From Endomychus coccineus (taxonomy: Eukaryota; Arthropoda; Insecta; Coleoptera; Endomychidae), in NCBI GenBank assembly GCA_958510875.1, contig OY294068.1:67992633-68056632 (forward strand): a stretch of DNA of 64,000 nt. The letters run 5' to 3'. The position numbers and the translations under genes are program-made. Below, piece after piece: positions 1-10,050 of this stretch (position 1 is its first letter; the number at the start of each line of letters is the position of its first letter). Below the pieces are notes generated by a model, which saw nothing but the letters and a program-made list of their open reading frames with translations, was not told the origin of the DNA and did not search any database.

Positions 1-72
1 CGAAATTGGTGCGATAAAGACGCTTTGTGTTAATACAATTAGTTCTAAGTAATCAGGTTATCGAAATAATAA

Positions 73-114
73 GTCTTCTGATGATGGTCGTGAGACCGAA
101 ACGTACGTAAAGAG
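73..114 (+). ncRNA. Hammerhead ribozyme, Penelope terminal repeat
   Basis: The order of elements is that of a type I hammerhead. Stem I 5' strand GTCTT (73-77) is followed by core CTGATGA (78-84), stem II GGTC-GTGA-GACC (86-97), core GAAA (98-101), a very short stem III around a GTAC loop (AC-GTAC-GT, 101-108) and cleavage nucleotide A109. The stem I 3' strand AAGA then pairs with TCTT. The last stem I pair is lost here (G to G). Penelope-like elements are known to carry short-stem-III hammerheads in their terminal repeats. Self-cleavage is inferred. Confidence 0.8.
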
Positions 115-130
115 TAAAATATAAAACATA

Positions 131-275
131 AGTGTTAATGTGACCTATTTCCCGAGAATTTGTATATAATTCATACCTGGATCAAGAATCTTTATTATAA
201 CATATGTGTTATTGTGACCTATTTCCCGAGAATTTATATATTATTCATACCTGGGTCATGAATCTTTATTAAAGC
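131..275 (+). repeat. Two tandem copies of a ~74-bp unit
   Basis: The tract GTGACCTATTTCCCGAG with its flanks (ending near AATCTTTATT) occurs at about 131-204 and again at about 205-275, period 74. The single-unit form is seen at other Penelope family A ends, so this copy has duplicated its outermost unit. Confidence 0.7.
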
Positions 276-280
276 TACAG

Positions 281-465
281 TTAATAATATTGTTCGAAAT
301 CTTGTAAAGCAAAATTAGTCCTGAAACAATTCTACGAGAATTTAGTTTTAATAATTTGTAATGCTCAAGGCTATCGTTATACGTGTTAAAATGAAGTCTT
401 CTATGATATTGAGGGAAGTAATGAATCGTTTTTGTACTTTCTCCAATCTATCAATGTATTTGATA
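281..465. other. No gene seen
   Basis: AT-rich sequence between the Penelope end and the Tc1/mariner-type element. Short open frames here run into the inverted repeat of that element and are not genes. Confidence 0.6.
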
Positions 466-932
466 TACAGGGTGTCCCAATATTGCTGGGACACAGAGCT
501 ACCACGTATTCTAGAGGTCAAAATAAGTCGATTGAGCCCAATTTACCTGTATACCAAAATGTACCGTTTGTCCGTGAGAAGAGTTCAAAGTTTACTAAAA
601 AAAATACATTTTTGTATGTTGTTCCGAAGTGCTTTATACAAATTTAATGAAATTTGGTAAATGTGTATTCTAGATGATTAGCTTACTTTTAGTAATCAAA
701 AAAACCCAAAGAAAATTGTAGAGGGGTTGGAACCACCCTCACCCCTTGGCATTTTTTCCCCCATTTTTGTAGGGGTGGGAATACGGTTTTAAGACTTTTT
801 TATCTGGAAGGCCTACTCATTATCTTCATTTTCTTACTCTTGTAAAAACTCCGTATTTTGCGTAGTTTTCAAGAAAAAAAATGTTTTCGCAAACACTGAT
901 AACCGATTTTCGGGTATAGGTTTAATAAAATT
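466..932 (+). repeat. Left 467-bp terminal inverted repeat
   Basis: Reverse complement of 2262-2728. It ends inward at TTTAATAAAATT and then diverges. Unusually long for a Tc1/mariner element, whose repeats are often about 30 bp, with a minority of several hundred. Small open frames inside it appear in mirror image in the other arm and are not genes. Confidence 0.92.
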
Positions 933-980
933 ATTAGACACAAATTACACAATACATTTACACAAGACAAACAATAATTT

Positions 981-2060
981 TTATAACAAGTGTTCAATGT
1001 GACCTCCACCTTCATTAATACAGAGGTCAATTCGACGTAAAAAATTGAAATGCACTCTTCTTAAAACATCGTCATTTTCTCGTAGCGCATTTACAGCATT
1101 TTGAATTCTATTCCACAGTTGTTCGATGTTATTTATTTGAACCTCGTACACTTGTCTTTTTAATTCTCCCCAGATGAAGAAGTCACAAGGGTTTAAATCT
1201 GGAGACCGCGGAGGCCATTGAATGGGTGCTTCTTGTCCCCTACCTATCCACCTGCCACCAAATTGTTCACCAAGATATTCTCTTACTGCACGTGCAAAAT
1301 GAGGTGGTGCACCATCATGCATGAAGAACGTATTTCTACGCAAGTTAAGAGGCAAGTCTTCTAATAATTCTGGCAAATTTTGTTGAAGGAAACGGAGGTA
1401 ACTATCGCCATTCAGACGATCAGGTAATCGTAACGGTCCGACTATAAATTCGCCAATAATTCCGACCCAGACATTAATTTTAAATTCACGTTGATAATGT
1501 CTACTTTTAATGGCATGTGGATTTTCATCTGCATAAACATGATCGTTGTGTAGGTTTGTCATACCGCGACGTGTAAAACAAGACTCATCAGTAAACAAGA
1601 TCTTAGTATGGAATCCGTTGTCGACTACTCTGCGCTCCCGAATAGTTTGTAAAAAACTTAAACGTAATTCGTAGTCAGGTGGCAACAATTCTTGCACTGG
1701 CTGGATGTGAAATGGCCGAATTAATTGATCTCTAATGATTCGACTTACAGTGCTTTTTGGAATTCCAGCTTCTCGTTGCAATCTTCTAGTACTGGTATTA
1801 GGATTGTTATCAATCATTTGAAGAACAGCTTCTTCCGCAATAGGTGTTCGAGCTTGTCGAGGTCTTCCAGCGTTAACTCTTACTGGGGTCAACCTCCCCG
1901 TTTCTCGAAGACGTCTTTCGATTCGGGCAAAAGTTTTATGGTTTGGAATTCTCCGGTTTGGATACCTCTCTTGATACACGCGAACACTTTCGCGGCAGTT
2001 ACCTTGACAATATCCAAGAACTAATAACATGTCGGTCTGTTCATTAAAAGGAAAATTCAT
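981..2060 (-). CDS. Tc1/mariner-superfamily transposase (helix-turn-helix plus DDE)
   Basis: 359-residue transposase, cutting and joining the element at TA sites in the nucleus. Residues about 5-75 form the helix-turn-helix region typical of the insect DUF4817 type (PNRRIPNHKTFARIERRLRE). The catalytic core follows: first acidic residue in LFTDESCF, second in FMHDGAPPHFA, third in RSPDLNPCDFF, with 43 residues between the second and the NPCD aspartate. The C-terminus ends in the family's GGGHIEHLL motif. The frame is intact from ATG to stop and lies 48 bp from the left inverted repeat. The wide D-D spacing sets it apart from classical DD34D mariner and DD34E Tc1. Confidence 0.93.
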   Translation of the reverse strand: MNFPFNEQTDMLLVLGYCQGNCRESVRVYQERYPNRRIPNHKTFARIERRLRETGRLTPVRVNAGRPRQARTPIAEEAVLQMIDNNPNTSTRRLQREAGIPKSTVSRIIRDQLIRPFHIQPVQELLPPDYELRLSFLQTIRERRVVDNGFHTKILFTDESCFTRRGMTNLHNDHVYADENPHAIKSRHYQREFKINVWVGIIGEFIVGPLRLPDRLNGDSYLRFLQQNLPELLEDLPLNLRRNTFFMHDGAPPHFARAVREYLGEQFGGRWIGRGQEAPIQWPPRSPDLNPCDFFIWGELKRQVYEVQINNIEQLWNRIQNAVNALRENDDVLRRVHFNFLRRIDLCINEGGGHIEHLL

Positions 2061-2261
2061 AATTGTGGGACGTCAAAGGAACAGCAACAACAGCAATAAC
2101 AATTAAACAAAAACAGTGATGACAATAAGAAATGATAAAAAAACAAGCAAAAGAGAACAAATAACTGACACATTTACTGTTAACAATAAACTATGTTTCC
2201 TGTCAAAATCATAACATTTGGTTTTGTCTTTGTGTCCGCGGCCAACTAAATTTTGTATTAC

Positions 2262-2728
2262 AATTTTATTAAACCTATACCCGAAAATCGGTTATCAGTG
2301 TTTGCGAAAACATTTTTTTTCTTGAAAACTACGCAAAATACGGAGTTTTTACAAGAGTAAGAAAATGAAGATAATGAGTAGGCCTTCCAGATAAAAAAGT
2401 CTTAAAACCGTATTCCCACCCCTACAAAAATGGGGGAAAAAATGCCAAGGGGTGAGGGTGGTTCCAACCCCTCTACAATTTTCTTTGGGTTTTTTTGATT
2501 ACTAAAAGTAAGCTAATCATCTAGAATACACATTTACCAAATTTCATTAAATTTGTATAAAGCACTTCGGAACAACATACAAAAATGTATTTTTTTTAGT
2601 AAACTTTGAACTCTTCTCACGGACAAACGGTACATTTTGGTATACAGGTAAATTGGGCTCAATCGACTTATTTTGACCTCTAGAATACGTGGTAGCTCTG
2701 TGTCCCAGCAATATTGGGACACCCTGTA
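2262..2728 (-). repeat. Right 467-bp terminal inverted repeat
   Basis: Mirror image of 466-932. It begins AATTTTATTAAACC and ends CACCCTGTA next to the TA duplication. It lies upstream of the transposase, so it presumably holds the promoter. Confidence 0.92.
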
Positions 2729-2730
2729 TA

Positions 2731-4739
2731 GTGGTTTCCATACTGTATGATGCTGAACGCTGAACGTATGATTGAGCTTGTTGCTGAGCTATTTCTAGCG
2801 ATATAGCTTCCTCATATGTCTCAACAGAGTCGTAGCAAGCTTTACTGTCGCCCTAGGCAATTTCTAAAATTTTCGCCCCCTCCCCCTCTGAAATTTGAAA
2901 AAATGTGCCTCTGGTTCAAGAGATTCAAGGAAGGCAAACCTTTTGAATGATGCGGTCAATAAGACATTTTGTTTCGGTAGAGAAACAGACAACGTGCCAC
3001 CTCACTACGTTCCCGTAAGGCCTTATGAGGTATCAACCGATACGGGGACTGTTATTGAAGAAAAGGGGAAAACTGATGGCACCAAAACTCAAAACTCGAG
3101 CGACCTAAGCCTATAGCTAGGGGTAGCGAAATATGCAATAGTACGCCAATTAAGTATCTGTAATATATCAAACATGGGGAAAAAGATACTCTGAACAACA
3201 AAAACCAGCAGTGAAGACATTGATATCCTCATAGATTGCAAAACTGCAAGATTAGAAATGAGTTCACCTTCAAAGTAGTATAAGAAAGCCATAACACCAT
3301 AACAGCACTTGTTAACAATATTATAACACCGTTGAGCAAAGGCACACGATATTACAAAAGGCATTATAAGGCATACGAACTGGCTCGCGAAGGATCTCCA
3401 AAGAAAATCGCAAGGGAAGATCTATAATCACACCAACATAATACCATCTAAATACCATATCCAAAGAGAACACTCTCAAAGCGCTGGGATAAAACCTCAG
3501 GTTGTAGGCAGATCAAGGAAGCGATAAAGATACCCTGCTAAAAAACAACCAAATCATTATGAGTCACTTTTGACTAAAAATGATGTCCAGAATTAGAGGA
3601 AATCCCCCAGTGCTTTGCTCATGTTCGTTCAACACCTAGGATGTCTATACAGCAGGAGACATACCGTAGTGCTGTCTTCTACAGAGGGAGTACAATGATC
3701 CTAGTGAGAACTAGGACTGATCAAAAGGTTTTACTCTTCAAAATCAGTCCACAATCAATCCAGAAGGACGGAATAAGACCCATTTCACCTTGTGTTGATA
3801 ACAGTTCCTCCCTTGGTACGTAATCTATTATAGTTGCATAGAATTTATCTATTATTCATAGAGTAAATAGCTAATTTTTTCCAGTTTCTACAGTAGATTG
3901 CTCTCAGTATACAGAGAACGGTACGACCACATATTCTATGACACGCATAAAAACAAAATGAACTTTCTACATGGCAGATGGTTAGCGTGCAATTATTATA
4001 AGCATCAAACCATAAATTAGATATTATATATAGGAGACACATAGGCAACTCACTGCATAAAACTTTGTTGCTGATCGTAGCGCAACGGTGAGTGGTGTAA
4101 GAAATATATTGGATGTGCGGGTAATTTGAAATACGGATTTGGTGTTTCCTATGTAAATTGACTTTTAAAATATGAAGAATAGTTGATTAAAATTTGTTTT
4201 GCGTTATTCTACATATTTTTAAAACTTACCCTTCTGAAGTCCGTTATTTTTATCTTGAAGTAAATTTATATCACTTAATATTTCACTCATATCTCATCAA
4301 TTCTTAGATATTGATGAACTAAAGTGACAACATATAAATCTATAGAATGTGTGAAATAAGTAAATCACAGACAAAGATAGAAAACGACTTAGAAAGACCT
4401 GAAAGTGTCATTATTCGTAAGGAATTCTGAAAGATTATTCAGCAGACTTATACTCCATAGGAACAAGCAAAAGTTAGTGGAATTAAACACATTTATGGAT
4501 TAGTTTATTTTTATATTCTAGACAGGTATAAAATAATCTATAATAACTTTCATCTCAACATTTAACTATTTTAAATTGTTTGAATTCGAACATATTCAAG
4601 TTCTTGACTAGCGTAATAAAGTTTCATATATACAGTTGTGAAATTTTCAATGATGAATAAATTTCATTTTATGAAATGGACAACTGGGAAATTGAATTGT
4701 ACATAAATTTAATTTATAACATATTGATATTATATATTC
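2731..4739. other. Intergenic, no gene recognised
   Basis: I find no convincing coding exon, RNA or element boundary here. Open frames are short and lack recognisable motifs. A C-rich patch near 2870-2890 and moderately GC-balanced stretches at 2900-3120 and 3360-3540 could be old element debris, but I cannot name a family. Confidence 0.5.
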
Positions 4740-5734
4740 TCACACTGTCATTGCGAATTTCAGTCTTTTTTTTCCTGAGGATAATTCCACATCGAGGCGT
4801 TTTGCAGTCCTCTTGAACCTAGAAGCAATCTTATGTAGTTTCCTTGCTTTAGGTGTTAACTCTGCTACAAATCTAGTTTTAATGGTTTTCATCAAGTTAA
4901 CTCGATATCGTAAATCTATAAAGATAGAAGGTATCTAAAACTACAAATCATTTAAACTTGATTTTGCAAGGAAGACAAAAAACAGATTCGAATGGATCAA
5001 TATTCCTTACCTCTTCTACTCTTAGGAGTATGAATGGATGCAGGTACCTCACAAACAGTTGCGATGGGTGATGTGGCTTTTGGTAAATCAAAAAAAATCC
5101 TCACTTCCATATTTGTAGGTATCTGGAACGAAGAATCAGTTTTATTATTGTTAATCATGAAGTTATAGAAGTATTTGGTAATAACGGAACATTATTAAAA
5201 TTTTATTAATCTTTGGAATTGCAAATCTTACCCTAAACTGATGATGGTCCAGGTAAATTGTAATCATCAGCAGTCATTTCCTGCAAACATGTATTAGATG
5301 TAGCTAGAACTTCTCCTATAAAAAGTAATAGTTATTCAGGTTCAAATTACAATTCCTTTATTCAAATAGAATAAATTTGTGAAATTATATTTCACTTAAC
5401 CTACCATGGACAGAAGGCATATTCTGAGAAGGTATGCTTCCATATTTAAGATTAGAACCTCTACGTCTTCGACCATCAATAATCTTTGTGGATGCTTCAA
5501 AATGTACATCACACACCCTATAGGACTTGCGAATATCCTCCAGAGACTTTTGTTCCAATTTAACATTTTGAATCTTCTCAACCCATATAGAGCATAGCTT
5601 TGATTGTAACTAAATTAATAAATAAATATAACTAGTTTCTAACTTGACTTCACCTTATCTTCCTTTGGAAAGCGATGCATTTTAGAGTTTTTAGAACTGT
5701 GCTTGCACAAGGGTACACAACACGAAAATCCCAT
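4740..5734 (-). CDS. THAP-domain protein, five exons
   Basis: Spliced gene read on the - strand: exon 1 5734-5654, exon 2 5597-5405, exon 3 5315-5239 (or 5232), exon 4 5122-5011, exon 5 4915-4740. Exons 1-2 encode a THAP zinc finger: MGFSCCVPLCKHSS supplies the first two cysteines (C5, C10), FPKEDK is the usual HxFP-type turn, and YRVCDVHF supplies the last Cys and His (C56, H59). GSIPS stands where family members have the AVP box. Exon 5 is a basic, helix-prone tail (LTPKARKLHKIASRFKRT). THAP proteins bind DNA as transcription regulators or as transposase domains. With the weak donor at 5238 all phases agree and the product is 212 residues. With the strong GTAAG donor at 5231 the frame hits TAG at 5235-5233 and the protein ends after about 118 residues. 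Confidence 0.75.
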
Positions 5735-7317
5735 GTTAATTTAATGCAAATGAAGCAATAAAATGCTCAAATAAACACTATACTCAAAGGACAACACCAA
5801 GAACTTAATATGACCTAGCACAGCACTGCGTCAATTAACTAACGAAACAACAATGGCTACCGGGTTTTCCGTTTCCTTCTCTCTCTTTTGCTTTTAGTTC
5901 TTTGTCATCTCACCGGTGTAAGAAAGTAGGGGAAAGTGACGAAGTTTATCATAAGAGTTACCTACCCGTGCATCAAACATATAGGGTTGTTCGGATAATA
6001 AAATTGTGAATAGGAATCACAATTCTCAAAATTTCCATGTTTACTTATTGGGGTTAAGACTTCGAGAATCCAACGTTATTCTACAATTCCTGGGAGCGAA
6101 TCATGTGGATGCGAAAAATCAATAAAAGCTTAAGGTGATGGAAGATGGAATAGAATCTTAGACGATCAAATATCCGATAAGATACAAGCCTTTGGATGGT
6201 ATTTCAAGTCACAGTTGCTCTGTTCGGTATTTCGTCTAGCAGGAACTCTCGGCCTGGGCGTGATATGGTAGAAAGGAATAAGTCTGCATAAGCATGGTAC
6301 GGTACTGTAGTAACTAGCGATTACTATAGCTGGTCAAGTGAACATACCGGATTGCGCGGCTTGATCTCTGTGATCAGGTACATGTCGTAGGCGTTCTGCT
6401 CGATATGCCGCAGGACACAACATGGCTTCTTGAGTAGTCAATATGGCGGACTACCCATTGTTTCAACAGCGGCCCGCAGAGGAATTTCAATGCCGATCAA
6501 CGTCCTCATGATATACCAAGAAGGTTCATATGTAACTTATTGCTATGCAAAAATAACAAAAACTTATAATTGCCTCTGGTTTGCAAGAGCAAAGCCATTA
6601 ACCTGAGTTGTCAGTTTATAAAGACTTATAATAAAATACCTACGAAACGCATAAATTACCATGACATTAACCCGTTATTATATTATCTATTCATAATCGC
6701 AACAACAAATATTGTGTTGCAGATCGATAACTGAATTCTTCACTACATGTTGATATGCTTCATTCATTTCCTTTGGAAAGAAGATCTTCAGAATTTTTTA
6801 TTGTTCAAGGAAAGATATTTCGATTTTTATTAGTTGCGGAGTTTCTGTTCATTTATTACCTGATTTGGCTCCAACGATGAGGTCATCACTGAAACAAACG
6901 CCGATTTTGAATGATTGCCGAAATATTATTATTTGAAAGGGATCGAAAAATTATAAAAACGTCGGACGAAGGGTATCGGGCTACAAGCAGATTATGTTGA
7001 GAAATAAACATAAGTTTTGACCACCTCATCATCAGTTTTTTTCTTAAACTCATCAGCTGAAGAATTTCAAGCAAGAAATCACTAAATTACCTGGATTTAA
7101 CTAAATACCGTGATCATTGTCATATCATTAATTCTAGTGTGATTGAAACAAATACCGCTAGACCATTACGTCATTAATACTACGTTACAGGCCACGATTT
7201 ATTTGGATACCGGTACCAGCAGGCAATATACAGTTCTATTCTATTTCATATAAGAATTATGAAAAAAAAATCTATAAGTATCCTAGGAAAATGATCCCCG
7301 AGTAACAATATTCCAAT
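5735..7317. other. Intergenic region upstream of the THAP gene
   Basis: Holds the presumed THAP promoter (5735-5950). The stretch 6200-6540 is richer in GC than its surroundings. On the - strand it has a short open stretch (about 6440-6349, including NAYDMYLITEIKPRN) ending at a GTATGT donor-like site. It could be an exon of an unseen gene or element debris. The rest shows nothing recognisable. Confidence 0.4.
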
Positions 7318-7377
7318 ACAAATATCTATAAAAATTCTCGGGAAATAGGTGACATTAACACTTTGTTTCATATTTTC

Positions 7378-7404
7378 GTCTTTACGTACGTTTCATCAGA
7401 AGAC
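7378..7404 (-). ncRNA. Hammerhead relic without stem II
   Basis: On the - strand GTCTT is followed directly by CTGATGAAAC, then GTACGTA and AAGAC. Stem I and the short stem III are kept, but the stem II hairpin and part of the GAAA core are fused (CTGATGA joined to AAC). It matches a clean deletion of 13-14 nt relative to the copy at 73-114, and it should not self-cleave. Confidence 0.75.
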
Positions 7405-7692
7405 TTATTATGTCATGAAGGTTTTTTTTTATAGCATAAAGCGTCCATATCACACCAATCTCAATCAAAAATGCCTACGTCGTCGAAACGAACAGAACCA
7501 CGAATAATCGAAATTGTATATCGTCAATATTTCAAGTATAAAATATAACAAGAATCCACTATTCAGTAATATTCTTATAATATACAAGCGCATGTTGATA
7601 TAGTGTCTCAACGACTGGAGACGAAAACTATTATGTTAAGTATCTACTCTAGAACCAGATGTAACGATTTATGAAAACAATACTTACAAAAT

Positions 7693-7938
7693 AGAATGTA
7701 TGGCCATAAGTATAGCACAAGAAATAAAAACTAAGAAAATTCCACCGCCCTTGCTAAACACTGCTTTGATTATAACCATCAATTTGATTACAAAAATGTT
7801 AATATTTTAACTTAGGAAATCAATTATTATAAAAGATCTATTCTGGAGATGATTTACATAAAACGTGACTCCAAATCTGTAAATCATAGGACGGATATTC
7901 AGACATTAAGTCAGATTTATACTAACTTAATTAATTAA
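7693..7938 (+). pseudogene. GIY-YIG endonuclease C-terminal fragment (Penelope family A)
   Basis: An 82-codon frame starting RMYGHKYSTRNKN and ending YTNLIN, interrupted by two in-frame stops (after RNKN and after NILT). It is nearly the same as the clean frame at 24440-24804, which identifies it as the C-terminal endonuclease part of a Penelope-like polyprotein. Non-functional. Confidence 0.8.
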
Positions 7939-8318
7939 AACTGTTGCAAATTCCTACATGCGTCTTTATAATGTTAAAAGTATATTTTAGGAAGAATGCT
8001 CAAAAGTAATATTCCAATACAGGTGTGCAACCTTTTTCAAGTACCTCATAAATCGTTATATCTGGTTCGAGAGTAGATACTTAACATAATAGTTTTCGTC
8101 TCCAGTCGTTGAGACACTACCAACATGCGCTTGTATATTATAAGAATATTACTGAATAGTGGATTCTTGTTATATTTTATACTTGAAATATTGACGGTAC
8201 AATTTCGATTACTCGTGGTTCTGTTCGTTTCGACGTCGTAGGCATTTTTGATTGAGATTGGTGCGATATGGACGCTTCATGCTATAATTTGTTTTAAAAA
8301 ACCTTCATGACATAATAA

Positions 8319-8360
8319 GTCTTCTGATGATGATGGTGAGACCGAAACGTACGTAAAGAC
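8319..8360 (+). ncRNA. Hammerhead ribozyme, weakened stem II
   Basis: Stem I GTCTT/AAGAC is perfect, with core CTGATGA, GAAAC, GTAC loop and GTA cleavage triplet all present. The stem II 5' strand is altered (GATGG in place of GGTC-GT) so that only about three pairs with GACC remain. Confidence 0.72.
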
Positions 8361-8432
8361 GAAAATATAAAACAAAGTGTTAATGTGACCTATTTCCCGA
8401 GAATTCTTATATATAATTCATACTGGGTCAAA

Positions 8433-8988
8433 AATATTTATTATAATACAAATATCGCCGAATACTAATTTTATTCATATTTTAGCTTGTAGAGTTCTTG
8501 ATATTTCATAAAATTTATATTCTAAGGGAATAATTTGTCATAGGCTGGTTCAACCTACATGTTGTAGAGCTGTAGTACTATATGTTATTGTTCTAGGATT
8601 ATTTTCTGTAACCAGCAGCTCTTCAACACCCTTTGGTACCTAAAAACTATGGAAGAGTTCACAACTTATTTGGATACACTATAACCGTTATCCACTACTG
8701 GTAAAGCACTAAAGACCTTTCAGCTACCAAGTAGTCAATTTTTTCTCTTCCACTATGAATAAGAAACAATCACCTTCGAATAAAAAATCAGTAGAATCAG
8801 CCATTACATAATGAAAATGCAGTCTAAACTTAAATAAAATAACTATTAAAAGTTCGATTCTCACTAATTCAATAAATAGATGGGATTATATTTCTTCAAA
8901 CAAATATTACAAAGACCTTACTACAAAAGAGCGAGCCTAATAATTTGAGGATAGACAGTTAGTGGAATTTTACTTAATTGGGTTTAAC
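8433..8988. other. Intergenic, no gene seen
   Basis: AT-rich, no recognisable coding. A stretch around 8700-8770 (AATAAGAAACAATCACC and nearby) is loosely shared with 42536-42610, so it is probably repeat debris. Confidence 0.5.
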
Positions 8989-9211
8989 CATCGACATATA
9001 CATGTAGACTGCGCGTGGCAATGATAAGCGCGGCTAGTGCAGGCAAGAGAGAGGGAAAACGAAAAGGCCAGCTCGGGACGTAAACATACTAGCTACAGTA
9101 TGCAGCGACCAATAGAAACGCGATAGAGCCTGCCTCTTCGTTTTTCCTCTTTCTCGCCAGAAGTAGCCGCGCTTATCATTGCCACGCGCAGTCCATATGT
9201 ATATGTCGATG
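8989..9211. mobile_element. 223-bp palindromic MITE with 8-bp target duplication
   Basis: Ends CATCGACATATAC and GTATATGTCGATG form inverted arms of about 48 bp that include the GC-rich segment GCGCGTGGCAATGATAAGCG. The element is bounded by GGTTTAAC at 8981-8988 and 9212-9219. CA...TG ends and an 8-bp duplication point to a non-autonomous hAT-type element. It has no coding capacity. Confidence 0.8.
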
Positions 9212-9347
9212 GGTTTAACTCATCGAGGGATTAAACGATAAACTGACAGCAAACGGAAAATCCAACTATACAAATTTAACAAGGGAGAATTATTAACTAT
9301 TGTGGATCGGTCAATAGGATATCTGATTTCCTATATCTATTATCTAT

Positions 9348-9505
9348 AGGGATTCCAGCAAATTTAATTTATTACTTTTATTCTGAATGTATGAAATCTC
9401 AAAATTATCATAAAATTATGGTGTCCCATAATTAAATGTTCTGCAAAGGTTAATTATGAAAAATCATAGTTTTAATGATAATAAATTAAATTTGCTGGAA
9501 TCCCT
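9348..9505. mobile_element. 158-bp inverted-repeat element (MITE-like)
   Basis: Inverted ends of about 28 bp: AGGGATTCCAGCAAATTTAA at the left and its mirror image TTAAATTTGCTGGAATCCCT at the right, with an AT-rich middle. I see no clear target-site duplication, so the superfamily is open. Confidence 0.65.
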
Positions 9506-10050
9506 GGAGCAGAGAACTTATAGGGAACAGGGGCCACTCGGGAATATTATAAGCCAAGGACGGGCCACTACAAACAATACTTATTAACACACAAAATTTT
9601 ATTTTCAATTAGTATAAATTACAATGATAAAAATAAAAGAACATTCAAATATGTTTGTTGTAATTTGATAGTCGTAATGTAATCTAATCATTACAATGCA
9701 ATATTTTATGTTTTATTATTTTGATGCATGACATTGCATTGAACTAACAAGTTCTTTCATATTTGGCACCACAAAAACCCCCCGAGTGGAGTTTTCCAGC
9801 CAATTTTGGCAATACTTACCAATTTTACAAATTTTACAATAAATTGTCCCGCGAAAATTGGCCAATTTCCGGTTTAACAGGTGAAAAATGGTCGAGCAAC
9901 TGGATCTTAAAGTTCAATATCGTTCAGTCTCCGTCCAGGAACGATTTGCAAAAAAAAATTAAGTTGATTGGTCTGTTTGGAAAAAATTCCGAGTGTGTGA
10001 AATTTTTAACGTCTAATTTGACCCGACTACACCCCAATTCAATTATACAG
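9506..10050. other. Intergenic, no gene seen
   Basis: No recognised domain. A 96-codon open frame at 9763-10053 has no familiar motif and no splice support. I do not call it. Confidence 0.5.

Larger units (their letters stand above)
1..280 (+). mobile_element. Penelope-like element (family A) terminal repeat, truncated
   Basis: Terminal (pseudo-LTR) part of a Penelope-like retroelement. The same sequence recurs near 7320-7450 and 23490-23700 (reverse), 8240-8430 and 25440-25550 (forward), and 50660-50990. It carries a hammerhead ribozyme at 73-114 and then the family's signature tract GTGACCTATTTCCCGAG. The window edge cuts the 5' side. Assignment to Penelope rests on other copies of this family, which surround a GIY-YIG endonuclease reading frame. 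Confidence 0.75.
466..2728 (-). mobile_element. Tc1/mariner-type transposon with 467-bp terminal inverted repeats
   Basis: A complete 2,263-bp DNA transposon. Its ends start TACAGGGTGTCCCAATATTG and are flanked by TA on both sides (464-465 and 2729-2730), the target duplication of the IS630/Tc1/mariner superfamily. The two inverted repeats (466-932 and 2262-2728) are exactly equal in length and look identical by eye. Between them lies one uninterrupted transposase on the - strand. Intact reading frame and matching arms suggest a recent insertion that may still be active (inference). Confidence 0.92.
7318..8432 (+). mobile_element. Penelope-like element family A, 5'-truncated, flanked by inverted terminal repeats
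   Basis: Two inverted arms (about 7318-7675 and 8045-8432) enclose the 3' end of a Penelope reading frame. Inverted flanking pseudo-LTRs are a known habit of Penelope-like elements. Each arm carries the GTGACC(T)ATTTCCCGAG tract and a hammerhead, normal in the right arm and lacking stem II in the left. The right arm is in the sense orientation of the coding remnant. Confidence 0.8.

Noticed and set aside
131..275. CRISPR-like tandem repeat
   Set aside because: Only two units of about 74 bp with no spacers, in eukaryotic retroelement DNA. It is a duplicated Penelope end.
361..660. Open frames in the left inverted repeat (and mirror frames at 2534-2741)
   Set aside because: They are the same sequence read in the two arms of the transposon at 466-2728 and have no coding motif.
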